Part shown: piece by piece, positions 11,901-23,489 of the stretch
Layout: every line of letters begins with the position of its first letter
How positions within the stretch are numbered: the first letter of the stretch is position 1
NCBI GenBank assembly: GCA_019914995.1
Contig: CM034127.1
Location: forward strand, 11,098,001 to 11,162,000
From: Acanthochlamys bracteata
Lineage: Eukaryota; Streptophyta; Magnoliopsida; Pandanales; Velloziaceae
Direction of reading: 5' to 3'
Length of the DNA stretch: 64,000 bases
Translations under genes and position numbers: made by a program
The notes under the pieces: generated by a model
Told to the model about the DNA's origin: nothing
Seen by the model: the letters and a program-made list of their open reading frames with translations, nothing else
Databases searched by the model: none

Positions 11901-13732
11901 TAGAAATCCCTATAACATTAAGGAAGTGTACAAAGCACACAAATTTTCCCTGAATCCTTTGTTTGTATTTTTACTAGATTACTAACATTGATCTCGCCAC
12001 ATCTCTTAATTCACTGTGGGAAAAACCGGTTGCCTAACTGCGAATTTGATGAAAACTTCGATTTATTAAAGGTTCCTCTTAAAACCATTTTCAAGATTTA
12101 AAATTAGATAATCTCTTGGGAAATTCAGTAAAGGTCCAGATCATCTAACAAAGTAAATACTATTCTCAGGAAATTTTTGTAGTGTTTGAACACTTCGGTG
12201 TAAAGAACTCACTAGTCTTCAATCCACTATTAAGCCCAAACCAAAACTGGAGTAAAATTAAGACAGGACCTTGGTTTCTGATTAGGTTGGGGTTTTTAAG
12301 AAGTTGTGCCAGCTCTAAAGAATACAAAATTAAAATTATAATTTGGCCCATGTTTTGCAATCCTGTTTTACAAGTTTGTTATTCAGGTCTAACTCAGAAG
12401 CTGTAGTTTTGTTAGAATTTCATTTGTTTATAGTAGATCAATGTACTAGGTCTGGTTTTGTCCATTACTTTCCTTTAGGAGATTTAGAAAATGCAGACCA
12501 CTGGCTCACCTGGTGGACTTTTGATTTCAATAAAGATAAATTAATTTTTGTTCTGTGCATCCTCCATGTGTGTGTCGCAAGCACGCATTGCATTTTTCTA
12601 ATATATTACTTTTTTTTTACTATTATGTTGTTTCTCTGAGCTACATGTATAGACCCATTGAGAGTCACTCATAGTGTTAACCGTGGTCAACTGTTACCAA
12701 GAGTTTAATTGGAAAATCTTCACATAAGTTAAGCTTAGAAGCAGATATTTTGAATCTAATAGACAAGTTTTTGAGGAGCCAGCAATGTTCTAGGGCAAAC
12801 CCCCCCACCCCCCCCCCACCCCCCTTCCCCTCTTCTTTTTATTTTATTTTTCTCTTCTTTTTTCATTTTTTTTTCATTTATCTTTTACTTAGATTGAGTA
12901 TATCACTTGCAAAACATGTGAATGACAATAGATGTTGGATATGGTTGAGGTACCAAAGGCTGAATGATTTTAGTTAACATGCCTCACTTAGCTAAATAAA
13001 AACTTTTATGGGCTATCAATTTCCTGTCTGTTCAAGAGCCATTGGAGAGTTGTTCATGTCGCCATGCTAGGTCTATCAAGTAGTGCGGTTATTATTGCAA
13101 GTTCATAGGCAGCTGCAGCTGTCCTAGGATGCTGTACAAAGCACCAGTGTCTTCTGTTAGTGAGAGCAACTGGTTATGTCACTAAGCAGTTCAGCAAAGG
13201 TGCTGCAACACTAAGCTAGCGGCATCTAGCAAGTGGTAGGATCCATTGCCTATATCATTCCAAAAAGAGATTGTAGTGCCATTCCGGAGGTTTTTACAAT
13301 GCACTGGAGTTGAAAAGATACACGCTCCAATTTCTTTCATTTCTTTGTACATTTGGGAATTGCAGCTTTCCTTGATTCCAGTATAAGATTATAGAACTTT
13401 ATTAGATATATTCATTCCAGCGGTCCTACTTACTTAGGGTAGGTACTGAGCAAGTCTATTTAAGTACCCTTCAATTTGTTGCAAGAAGTTAATTTAAATG
13501 TATGGTCATTATCAAACCTCTATCTGATTTTTTCAACTTTTCAAGCTAAAGTGTTTCGTCTTATTCTGAAAATTTTGCAGGTTCACTTTTCAGATGTATA
13601 CTACCTGAGGGTACTCAAGTTGCTGCAGTGCAAGATGAGTCGCAATATGAATGCCTACAATGAAGGAAACAGAAGTTGAGAAGTGGCTTCAGTATTCTGT
13701 CGTCCGTTTCTTCTATAAGTGAGAAAACATAG
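8930..13732 (+). pseudogene. Decayed DeSI-like (PPPDE) thiol peptidase gene
   Basis: Three exon remnants keep the family order. Remnant 1 (8930-9129) has an MKMKS-like start, then CFCFFPKV, VYLNVY and FHSGVE, the N-terminal half of the PPPDE fold with the catalytic His of FHSG. Remnant 2 (10267-10546) has FGAHDFPTSGTFDVEPRQCP, PGFVFRKS and KNCNHFCKD, which holds the catalytic Cys. Remnant 3 (13581-13732) has CILPEGTQVAAVQDE and KLRSGFSILSS, the usual C-terminal segment. Decay is clear: TAG/TGA stops and a frame change in remnant 1, TAA at 10277-10279 where the family reads EYAFGAH, another TAA at 10499-10501, a probable one-base deletion where the family has KWVNRLAK (about 10512-10545), and TGA at 13661-13663 inside remnant 3. 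Splice-like junctions (G|GTATTG at 9129, GCAG at 10266, G|GTATGT at 10546, TTGCAG at 13580) persist. DeSI proteins are deSUMOylating isopeptidases in animals; plant members are less well characterised. Transcribed but untranslatable is possible. Confidence 0.8.
12800..12830. repeat. C-rich homopolymer tract (G-quadruplex/i-motif candidate)
   Basis: A run of C blocks of 7, 10 and 6 bases separated by single A's, then CCCC after TT, is followed by a long T-rich pyrimidine stretch to about 12890. On the minus strand it is four G runs with loops of one or two bases, the pattern of a G-quadruplex. It lies in the former second intron of the decayed DeSI-like gene. Confidence 0.8.
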
Positions 13733-15028
13733 CTGACTGAAGCCCTTTGCCTTAAAGTATGTATTGAGCAGAGAAAGTGTCCCGTATCCTGTTGAAGAAA
13801 GGTATTTCAAAAAACACGATTGTTGTTTAGTGATTACATCGTACCAATCGGTCATTGCCTATGAATAGCACTAGACTGTAGAGTTATGAAAGCAATTTAA
13901 TTACTTCGACCTATCACATCACAGGACTAACAGAATTTATTCAACTTCAAGCATTCGAGAGATACAAGCTCGGGCAGGGTTTTTCCTTGCAGGGATAAAG
14001 TTGAGAATGAGATACAAGCAATTCACCAATGTAAAATGAAACACAGGCTGTTTATGTATAGTAAGTGATGATAATTGCTAGAACATTTATATGTAAATAT
14101 TACGTGATTAGTTTCATTCTTGCAGTAGCATTCACCTGTTGTATTCCAAGTATATTATAGCATAGTTATTGTAACAAGTTACACAGACATACATTAACAA
14201 ATGCGTCAATCCATTAGTTTAGTTATTTCCTTCATGTGGTAGTGGTACCTATGCAATGATCTCACTGAAAGTTGCAACTCTTTGGTATGCTTTATTTTTT
14301 CCAAGACTTTTTCTAAAAGGGGTTGCTAGTGTACTACTACTAACTTTGAGGAGAGTGTATCAGTTAGGCCAGCTGCTCTCTGTGTTCCTTTCAATGTGAT
14401 TGGTGAGCATTTACTTTGTCTAAATGAGTTACCTTGCTTCTCTACTGCAATCTTTCCATCTTCTATATTGATGAAGAAAGTAAGAGTTATCTGGGTATGC
14501 TTGTCAGCCTGACATCGAAGAAAAACTGATCCTTATTCCTGACCTTCAGTTCATACTAGCATTCCAAGTGAACCAGTTCTTTGCATGAAAATTACTTTTT
14601 TCTACATTCATGCCAAAGCTGTCGCTTGCGCTTCTACTAGCTTTGTGTTCAACATGTACAAACTACTTGAGCTAGTGGTAAATGTTTCGCTGCAAATTAA
14701 TCCAATTATCATGTATATATTACGTACATGGTTGTGAAATTGTCTCTGCACAAACTTGTTTGTTTCAGAAATTTTGTTCGATCAAGCATTGCATAATATT
14801 GCATACATACATTTTACATCATTCGAAAGCATGCAGCTGCAATATTGCACCATACTTGAACAATAATCAGCTGAATTTCACAAGAGGTATTATACATCCG
14901 TGCTTCTCTAAGTCTAATTAACTAGCTTTGTACATACTGTTAGTTGGGAAATACAATTAAACATCCTAATTTACATCTAACAATCACAATCTCATGCTAT
15001 TTATTAACTAGTTCTAACTTAATAATAA
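13733..15028. other. Intergenic, no gene recognised
   Basis: Mixed-composition DNA downstream of the decayed DeSI-like gene. Short open frames here show no known motif and no codon-like bias. The last 150 bases, next to the HD-Zip stop codon, are likely its 3'UTR on the minus strand. Confidence 0.4.
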
Positions 15029-16126
15029 TCACATTGCATAAAGGGTGTACCACTCCATGTAGTTCCTATACTCGTTCACATACATCATGTCAGTATCTGA
15101 TTCCAATCCGCCGAACGCCGGTGTTCGGATGAGTGGTTGTTGCGACGCCGTTGAGAATACCGATGAGCTCGGACTTCCTACTCTGGCTGCTTCCCCAATT
15201 CCTGAGGCTCCGTTAAAGCCACCGCCACGGGATAGCTTTCTTATTTCTTCCTCAGCTTCTGATAGTCTTGTGTTGAGCTTCAGCACCTTCAAGATAATCA
15301 TTAACAATTATTAATTAACATGAACGAAAATATATACATTTATAAGTCACAGTGGTGCAGCTTCAGGATATGTGTTCTTTAAAATTGAAGCTAAAGATTT
15401 TCCCTCGCTTGATCAAAAGCTTTTGCTTTCAAATTGATTAAAATGTAGTACTAGCATTACTTATCCAAGACAAAAACTGTAATGATGAACATTGACTTAA
15501 GCCACGAAACTCTCAACAAGCAAAGATTAAAACTTCTATATCGATCTCATGCATCAATTAATTAGTTGGAATTAATTAGCGATACCTCGTTCTCAAGGCG
15601 ACATTTGTCGACGAGGATAGTGTCATGAAGAGACTTGAGCCTTGCATACTCCTCCTCAAGTTGCTTGTTTTTCCACCGCGCTCGCCGGTTCTGGAACCAA
15701 ACGGCAACTTGTTTAGGATCAAGCCCGAGCTCTGTCGCAAGATGCATCTTCCTTCCGGACTCCAGCTTCCTCTCCTGCCCAAAGTTCATCTCCAAAAACA
15801 TGACCTGCGCATCCGTCAGACGCCGCTTCTTGGAGTCACTGCTGCCAGATTCATCGCCTCCTCTCGCCTTTCTCCGGCGCCTCCTAACCTTGTTTGTTTC
15901 TCCTCCAACTGTGGATCCCCACTCGTCAAAGTATACACAATCAGTAGTAACAAAAGATTTTATCTGAAATATTGTAAGCAAGCGCAACTATGTATAATAT
16001 ACTACTGTTATAAACTACGAAAAGTGTTAGAATCAGACCTTGGTTATTTGCGGAGGAGGCGAAGCTTGAGCTCTGCAGCAAAGAAGACAGCAGCGTCTCT
16101 TCTTCTATATCCATCTGCGACATCAT
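15029..16126 (-). CDS. HD-Zip class I transcription factor, ATHB21/40/53 clade
   Basis: Three exons on the minus strand: 16126-16039, 15908-15586, 15286-15029, joining to 222 codons plus TGA. A basic stretch ([10 protein letters not shown]) precedes the homeodomain at about residues 56-112 ([10 protein letters not shown] to [16 protein letters not shown]), followed directly by a leucine zipper at about 113-155. The C-terminus [11 protein letters not shown] resembles the short aromatic tail of the ATHB21/40/53 group. That group binds CAATNATTG-type sites as dimers; in Arabidopsis it acts in bud dormancy downstream of BRANCHED1, and the barley relative Vrs1 controls spikelet fertility. The length (ATHB21 is about 220 residues) fits. 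The exon 1-2 join is the least certain: the acceptor ACAG at 15909 keeps phase, whereas the stronger-looking TTTCAG at 15964 does not, unless a 55-base intron is allowed. Start is the first of two adjacent ATGs. Confidence 0.85.
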
Positions 16127-16337
16127 TCTAGAACTAATAAATTAAAGACTTACAAACTCTTCTACTTCTTCAGCTGCTAGCTAGTTCTTCAAGATTGCTA
16201 CTGTTAATTCTTGACTTGTTATTATTGCTTGCATGTGTTGTTTTAAAAAGAGAGAGCAGGAAAGAAACAACTCGAGAAGAGATAGAAACAGCTAGCCGTG
16301 TAGGATAGTGAGAGTCTTTGTAGGGAGTTAAGAGGGT

Positions 16338-16345
16338 TATTTATA
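16338..16345 (-). promoter_or_regulatory. TATA box of the HD-Zip gene
   Basis: The minus strand reads TATAAATA here, 212 bases before the ATG at 16126. It would place transcription start near 16310 and a leader of about 185 bases. The GC-richer leader against an AT-rich upstream supports the placement. Confidence 0.55.
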
Positions 16346-16539
16346 TCTGAGTTTATAATATTTATCCTTGACTTTGTGTATTAATTACGAAAATGACACT
16401 TTAGTTTAAGTAGATCCTTTTTTTTTTTTCTTTTTTTTTCTTTTGATTCTTCATTTTTAAATTTTATATATGAAAATGAAACAGTTGATATATGTCTTAA
16501 CTAAAGCATTTATAAACTCATTTATGTCGGTGCTCTTAA

Positions 16540-16830
16540 GGTTGTTTAGGACACTTTTGCTTACCTTTAAACTCATTTTTTACAAAAGAATTTATAAAAA
16601 ATAAGTTTAAATTTTAGAACTAAGATTTTATATTTAGTTTATATTAAAAAGTTTAGAATTGAAAGTTTTAGCTTAAAATTTAAATTTTAAAAGTGAAATT
16701 TTAGATGAAAAGAATTGAGTTTAATTTTTTGTTTATTTTATTTGAAATTGAATTAGAAGTAAACTTTTTTGAATCAGATAATCTGAGTTTATGTTGAAAG
16801 TAAACACGCTTTAAAAGAAATACAGTGTGG
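16540..16830. repeat. AT-rich MITE-like element
   Basis: Runs from GGTTGTTTAGGACAC to GAAAGTAAACACGC. The ends are imperfect inverted matches (TGTTTA... and ...TAAACA, with AAACTCA facing TGAGTTT further in). It sits just upstream of the HD-Zip promoter. Degenerate; family not assigned. Confidence 0.4.
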
Positions 16831-17034
16831 ATTCGATGGCCTGCAGTGAAGCTTCTCTTCTTTTCTCTTGAGAGATTTTTGATCCATGGAAATGAAGAAA
16901 GAAAAATCATTAGGAGTTAGAAAAAGATGAGTAGCTAAGTGAATAATTCAATCTAGAGTACTACAAATAGCTTACTTTTTGCAAAAAAAAAAAAAAAATC
17001 TCTACCTATCAAATATGAGGATAAAACTATAACT

Positions 17035-17208
17035 TATGAGATATTTAAAAGTATTTTTAAAATAAAAAATATTTAAAAAAATTTAAATGAATTTTATTTA
17101 ATAATATAATTAAATAAATAATAACAAAATTTATGATATATATTTTTAAAAGAAATTATTAAAAATATAAAATAAAAAATTATTATAAATAAAGTAAAGC
17201 CAAACGTA
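17035..17208. repeat. AT-rich MITE-like repeat, family A copy
   Basis: A degenerate copy ending in GCCAAACGT, the characteristic right end of this family. It is separated by about 25 bases from the next copy, so the two look like a tandem pair. Confidence 0.45.
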
Positions 17209-17233
17209 TACTTAATGCCGTGATTTTTTAGAA

Positions 17234-17470
17234 GGCCTTTAGGAATATTTATAAAATAAAAAATTTTTAAAATAAAAGATTTAAAAAAATAAGTTCTATT
17301 TATTTATTTTAAAAAATAATTAAAATATGTAATAAAAAAATTTTATTACGTAAAATTTTTTTATATTTTTAAATTTTTAAATAAAATTTTAAATATTTAT
17401 AAAATATATATTAAAAAATATATAATTAAAAATTAAGAAAAGTTTTTAAAAAATATAATCCCAAACGCCC
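17234..17470. repeat. AT-rich MITE-like repeat, family A copy
   Basis: Left end GGCCTTTAGGAATA, core TTTTATTACGTAAAATTTTT at about 17340-17360, right end AATCCCAAACGCCC. The core and right end match the copies at 18034 and 29619 well. Confidence 0.55.
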
Positions 17471-18033
17471 ACTCATTGCAACAATCAAGTTTTATCCTAC
17501 TAATAAATAAAATATGGAAAACGGTAGCTGTTTTTTAACTCTTCCTTTTATATTATGTATAATATTTTCAGTAAATTCTTTTAAACGCCTATTTAAAAAA
17601 TTGCACTTTGAGTTTGTTTGACTAAAACCTAACACTTAGTATATTCTTTTAGTAAAACATATGTTATTAAAGAATTCTAGTTTAAAGCCTATTAATAAAA
17701 CCATCAAAGGAAGTCTTTCTATTTTGAAATAATATTTATTATGTACAAACACTCAATACTACTTTAGTCAATAATTTTTTAGTTATTAAATTTTGTACTT
17801 GGCGTCTTTTTTTTATCTCTCCCTTTTTATAGTTTTTAGTTCGTATAGTTTGTACTTTCTTCTCCCAAAACTACTATTTCAAAAAGAGTTTGAAAAAGAG
17901 AGGAGATTGGAAGTGAATTAAACGAAGAATAGTCTATTTGATTTCTTGCTTTTTTAATAGTTTAAGGGTATTTGGGGAATAGTTCGAAAGTTTTACTCTT
18001 CCCAAAAGGGGCTTCAATTCTCTAAAAGTACTC

Positions 18034-18272
18034 GGGTGTTTCGAAGTATTTTTAAAGTAAAATATTTTTGAAATAATTTGTTCTATTATGAAAAATAAAT
18101 TTTATTTTTTTATTTAAAAAATTTAAAAAATAATAATAATAATATTTTATTATATAAAATTTTTATATATTTTAAATTTTAAATAAATCATATATAATAT
18201 TGTATAAAATTAATTAAAAAATATAAAATAAAAATATTTTTTGAGAACGTGAAAAAGATAATCTCAAACGCT
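18034..18272. repeat. AT-rich MITE-like repeat, family A copy
   Basis: Left end GGGTGTTTCGAAGTA and right end TAATCTCAAACGC form a partial terminal inverted repeat. The interior has the usual TTTTATTATATAAAATTTTT core. Confidence 0.55.
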
Positions 18273-18354
18273 TCTTCTCCCAAAGAATCTTTTGTTCGGA
18301 TACTCAATTACTTCACAAATATTGATCTTGCCTGTTAGTACGTATTTTAATTAT

Positions 18355-18505
18355 ATATAAATAAGTTTTATAAAAATAAGTTTCATAAAAGTGAAATTTA
18401 GTGAGAAAAAAAATTTGATAATTTTGATGAAGTGAAACAAAATTGGAAATTAAATTTTGATAAAATAGAATTTAGTGATAAGGAAAATTGAAATACGGAA
18501 TGATA
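18355..18505. repeat. AT-rich repeat, family B copy
   Basis: Contains TTTTGATAAAATAGAATTTA and GTGAAATTTAGTGAG, shared with the pair of copies at 48581 and 49443. Shorter than those and probably truncated. Confidence 0.45.
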
Positions 18506-19235
18506 ACTAAGTTCTGAAGAAAGAAAATAAATTTTTTTGTAATTGAAATATGTCCTTAATGCTTTAACGACTCTCTTTCACAAGTCTAAATAAAAAATAA
18601 AAATCTTAAAAGTAATCTCTTTCTCTAAAATATTTTTGGTTTGTCATCTCTCTCTAAAATTCTAGCTAAATACACAAAAGTCCATCTTCATCGACCACTA
18701 TCAATTTTACGAAATATTAACGCACAACTATATTTTGTTTGTAGACAACTCAAACACCACCATTTTAGTGAAAATTAGAAATAGAAATTACTTTTCTCAT
18801 TCATCCGTCAATCATATCTCTTTATAGATATGAATAATTTTTGACTTAAAATCTATTCATATTTCAAAAGTATAGTAGATCAGTATTACATTTAGATATT
18901 GCTGAATAATTGGTTTTATAAAAATTTATTAGTAAATGTTATCATACATAGAAATTTTTATAAGATTTTTTTTAAAGCAAAAATGAACATTTCTAAACTT
19001 TTCTAGTCCAACTGTCCAACTAAGCGATTAGGCAGTCGCGATTTACCTCCTTCTTAAAAGAAACATACTATATTTGTATTTTACGTTCACTAAATAGTTC
19101 GATGGAATGAATCATAGTCTTTTGATTATTTGATCAGATGGCTGGATTACGAAGAGTGAACATGTAGGTGTATCCACAGATGAGAGTGCTATTTTCGGAT
19201 CAAGCGAGTGATTCAAGACAGTAGCTAGGGATGTA

Positions 19236-19455
19236 TAAGCGGGAGTTTCAATTTTTTTATTTTATATTTTTTAATATATATGTTATAAGTATTTAAAAAT
19301 TTTTAAAAATATAAAAAAATTTTACGTAGTAAAATTTTTTATTATATATTATTATTATTTTTTTGATATAAAAAATAAAATTTATTTTTTTAAAAGTGAT
19401 AAAAATATTTTTTATTTTAAAAAAATTTTATTTTATAAATAATTTAAAAGTGTAC
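19236..19455. repeat. AT-rich MITE-like repeat, family A copy in inverse orientation
   Basis: Begins GCGGGAGTTTCAATTT and carries the core AAATTTTACGTAGTAAAATT near 19318-19337 in the orientation of the 29619 copy, opposite to those at 17234 and 18034. The right end has drifted. Confidence 0.5.
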
Positions 19456-19699
19456 TACTCTTAGTACTCTATATTTTTTTTATAACCGATCCTTTTGCAT
19501 ATGAGCAGTACTAAACTACTTCGATAGTGATCTTTCACAGTTCAATCAACGTTTAAGATTTACGTGTTGCCTTAAGAGAAACATCAAAATAGGCCCAACG
19601 ATCGATGATATTCCATGCATGTTCTTAGAACAAATATATATATGCGTATTTAGGTATTTTTCTTTTCATCATAGTGCGTGGATATGATCAACCCATGCA

Positions 19700-19920
19700 A
19701 ATTAAAGAAGTGCTTATAAAAAAAATCTTTTCACAAAAACAAAACTTTTAGTATCTTATTTTATGAATATTTAAAAAAATATACATATAATTATTTTATA
19801 ACTAATAATTTTTTCAAAATTTTAAATTAAAAAAATATTCTAGAAAATTATGTATTTTTATTGTAGTTGAAATAAACTTTTTGGGAGTAATAAACACTCC
19901 CAAACACAACCTAAAGCAAC
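19700..19920. repeat. AT-rich repeat with CACTCCCAAACAC end
   Basis: From AAGTGCTTATAAAAAAAAT to AAACACTCCCAAACACAACC. The right end resembles those of common plant MITEs (CCAAACAC), but the left end is not a clear inverted match, so the boundaries are approximate. Confidence 0.35.
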
Positions 19921-20390
19921 CAAACTTTTTTCCAAATTATTAATCATCAATATTATCCTAGATCATTTCACATAGTAAATAGATTACTAACTACGCCAAA
20001 CAGTTTATTGTCATTGTGACGAACTTAATATTCTTCTTAAAATCAATTGGCAATGAGAACAGTAAACTCAAATTTTTATTAATATTATTTCAGAATCATT
20101 GATAAATAATGTGCGACTAAACCTTTCTTTAATAATCATCATTAGCAATTATCATTTATACATCACAAGACTAATTATTATCATGAGAATTAGTGATAAT
20201 ATGTCTCTCCCAATTAAGTGAGACATCTCAGCTCAAATTAATAGGGCATAAGCTATACATATATAAATATAGCTCTAGGTATACTACACACATCTAGCAA
20301 AGGGAACAAATTAATCTATATATATATGATCAAGATAGAGATGAATACAGGAGAGAAGGACGGAGGGGTCACATGGTTAGCATATATATA

Positions 20391-21000
20391 TAGGACATAT
20401 ATATAGAGGGACGTGTATTCACCCACCACCATAAACCCAGGGACCATATTCAAGTGTTAAACACGTCCTCGTCTCAACCCCTTCGTTAATTGAAACCATC
20501 TTGTTTCTGCCCTCCAATCCCATGCCTTTGAGGGCTGGGTTAATCCCACTTGGATACACTGTGTTTGTTGAGCTTTAGTGGTACGTACGCAATCTTCTGT
20601 AGGATGATGTCTTTACCACTAAGGTTTGGGACGGATTGCTGCTTGGATATTACTGCACGTTACAGAAGGCCTAGTTTGGAATTGTGGTGAATTTTGGTAT
20701 GCACTTATGTTGAATAGAACGGATGCACCCCTATCTTGTAGGGACTCCTGTTGTGGAAAGAGGCCTACCTGCCTTGATTGGAGATTAAGGACAAAGAAAG
20801 CTCTTGGCTTTGGCTCAAAGCACTACACACTACAACTACTACTGCTACTTTGGTTCTGCCAACCTTTTTCTTCAAAAAGTTTGTATCATGCAACGACACA
20901 AGGACAACTCACACGAATCACCAGCCCAATGAAGATTCAACTATCTCTGCCTTGAACTTCGTCTGCCTTTATCATTTTGTTTTTTGGACCAACCTGCAGT
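20391..21000 (+). other. GC-richer island after doubled TATA motifs; possible untranslated transcript
   Basis: Two CATATATATA-type motifs (20391-20408) are followed by about 600 bases with clearly higher GC than the surrounding 10 kb, including CACCCACCACC (20421), GGGCTGGGTTAATCCC (20533) and GGCCTACCTGCC (20762). Open frames here are short, start weakly and show no recognised domain. It could be a non-coding RNA, a decayed gene or a regulatory island. No known plant microRNA sequence was recognised in it. Confidence 0.3.
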
Positions 21001-22205
21001 CTAATTCCTAGTGCTGTTCGTCCCATTATGATCATCAGCTTTAATTGGTACCGATTATTTGATATGGACTCGATCCAAACCAATCACATATCGGAAATGG
21101 CGATATATTGTAAACATTTGCATTCTTCTGATACATACCACGTTCTATATATCCCATTGGTCTTCTGTTGCATTGAATATCTATCTATCTATATAATAGA
21201 TGATATAATATGACATATGCAAGACGTTAGTTTCTATCATCTAGAAATCTACATATATACGCAAGCGGAACGGAAGACTAAAAATGCTATTCACCTTTCT
21301 GCAAAAGTGTAGCGGTGGTTGTGTAAACGAATATATAATTTAATAGATGATAGTTACACGTGAGGTATCCTAGTCAACATAAGCTGCGTGACCTTAAAAC
21401 CGTACCTTATTTCTGTACTGCTGTAGTCCTTCAAATCTTTGTTGAATAACATTTGCGAGTTTCTTTTATGGATAGCTATAGCTAAGGAAGCCATGCATGC
21501 ATTTGAGAAAAGTCGGACATTCATTTGGTTCAAGCTTTTTTTACTCGGCATGCTACGGCAGCTTAGCTATAACTAAGAGAAGGTAAAGTAGTGGACGAAA
21601 TTTCTAATTGGAGTATACATGACTAGTTTGATTTTTTATTTCATTTTTTCATTACTATTTTGCGATACCAATCAATTAGATTTTATGTTTCCAAACCTTT
21701 GCCTGCTTTGTACATGTGCGTAGAATGCCTTGTGGAAGTTTGCTATCTAGATGTGCGCGCAGTGAGTGGATGATACTTTTAAAAGCTGTCTAGACTACGC
21801 GCGTAGTAAGTGGATGGAGGCTTTTAGAGTTTTTAGCTTTGTAGTACAACATATAACAACAAACTAAAAAGTTTGGTGAGCTGATGAAGAAGAACAAGAC
21901 ATCTAAAGCTTTCATGGAAGTGCAATGCATCTGGCTGCTGATAGCTATAAGGCAATGGAATTCTTATTCCAAGTTTTTCGTACGATAACCGGATAAGAGT
22001 ATATGATTCTTCCTTCAGACAAGAAAAGAACTTGCCAGACCATCAATCACATTCATTCAAAAGAAATGGGAGGCTTTGTCTAACTCATGATCACTCTACA
22101 AAGAAAGAAAGAAATTAAAACCCACTATATATAGGATTGTTCATCAAAAAATCTGCCAATATGTTGTGATGATATATGATTCTTCAACAAACAGTTCATA
22201 TAACT

Positions 22206-22231
22206 AATATATATATATATATATATATATG
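22206..22231. repeat. (AT)n microsatellite
   Basis: Uninterrupted AT dinucleotides, about 13 units. Similar runs at 22844-22857, 23268-23299 and 23859-23880 abut foldback elements. Confidence 0.9.
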
Positions 22232-22862
22232 TGTTGGCTCAGATTAATTAATGTTAGTAGCTAATAAAGCATGATATATGGAGGGGTAGATTAATTAAAT
22301 TTAGTCAATTCTAAGGTTTGTCACGGCATGCATATATGGGTGAGTGACTTTGGTTAATTAGAGTTGGAAGTTGGGAAACAAAGGCTTGTAGTGTCCGGGA
22401 TAAGGATGGCAACATTTGTTTAATCATTTAAATAAACCCTAATTACTGTACTTCATTTCTTCTTTGATCATGTGTTTTGTCAAAAAGAAAACTCTTTGCT
22501 ACATGTGAGAAGCAATAATCATCCCCTAAATTATTCCATGCGCATGGTCTTTCAACCGTTCAACTCAAATCTCTTTACACATAAACTCTACTACTAAACT
22601 AATCTCATCGCTTTTAGACTCCATCAAACTGAACATCACTATCCGACAAAATTACTGAATCAACTGTTAATAGTTATCCTTATCCTCTGCTTACCAACGG
22701 GAACTTTCAATACAAATTAAACCAGTGTGACCACATATGTTCTCAAGGAAAACTGCTACCTAGCTGCACTGGTCCCTCCTAGATCTCATTTACTCAACTT
22801 TTAGTAGGATGCATCAAAATATGAAAAGTAATGATTCTCTATGAGATATATATATATGAGAA

Positions 22863-23264
22863 GGAATAGAGATATTTTTTTTTTAAGGATACTTTTGAGC
22901 ACTTTTTTTCCGATTTATGATCGGGGTGATCTATAAATTCAATTTCCACCGTTGAATATGAAGAACTATGAATTAGAAATTTATTTATAAAATTTCAGCT
23001 CAATTGGATCACGAATTCACCTCCATCCGATCACTTGATAAAAATTACAGAAAGTAAGAAAACTTTAAAATATATATGTTTATCATTTTTGTCATCTTGA
23101 TTAAGTGATCGGATAAAAGTAAATTCGTGATCCGATTGAGCTGAAATTATATAGATAGATTTCTAATTCATAGTTGTTCATATCTAATAATGGAGATTGA
23201 ACTTGAAGGTCATCCTAACTATAAACCGAAAAAAGAGTGCCCTTAAGAAATGAGTGTCCCTATC

Positions 23265-23268
<4 letters not shown>
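22863..23268. repeat. Foldback (long inverted-repeat) element 1
   Basis: Two inverted arms of roughly 170-190 bases surround a spacer of about 60 bases. The left arm contains CCGATTTATGATCGG, ACTATGAATTAGAAAT and TTTCAGCTCAATTGGATCAC; the right arm has their reverse complements (GTGATCCGATTGAGCTGAAA, ATTTCTAATTCATAG). Arm identity by eye is high but imperfect, implying a moderately old insertion. Both flanks are (AT)n runs. No transposase is encoded, so it is non-autonomous. A transcript would form a long hairpin. Confidence 0.75.
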
Positions 23269-23299
<31 letters not shown>

Positions 23300-23301
<2 letters not shown>

Positions 23302-23485
23302 GAAACAAAGACACCCTTATTGTTAGGGCACTCATAGGGTCACTCATTTAGAATGTCTCAATTTTTAATTTTTACCGTTGAATATAAAAAACTATATGTC
23401 GAAATTTTATGATAAATTTTATCTCAATCGGATCACGAATCGATCTTTTCCAGCATCTTGATCAAAAAGCAATATATTCGTAGAG
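23300..23485. repeat. Solo arm related to the foldback family
   Basis: Carries TTTTTACCGTTGAATATAAA, ACTATATGTCGAAATTTTAT and CTCAATCGGATCACGAATCG, the same ordered blocks as the left arm of the elements at 22863 and 23490, but without its partner arm. Probably a truncated copy or the remnant of a nested insertion. Confidence 0.55.
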
Positions 23486-23489
23486 ACAC

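Noticed and set aside
20626-20955. 109-codon open frame in the GC-richer island
   Set aside because: It opens with a non-ATG codon, shows no recognised domain, and the amino-acid composition does not look selected. Kept only as a possible transcript region.
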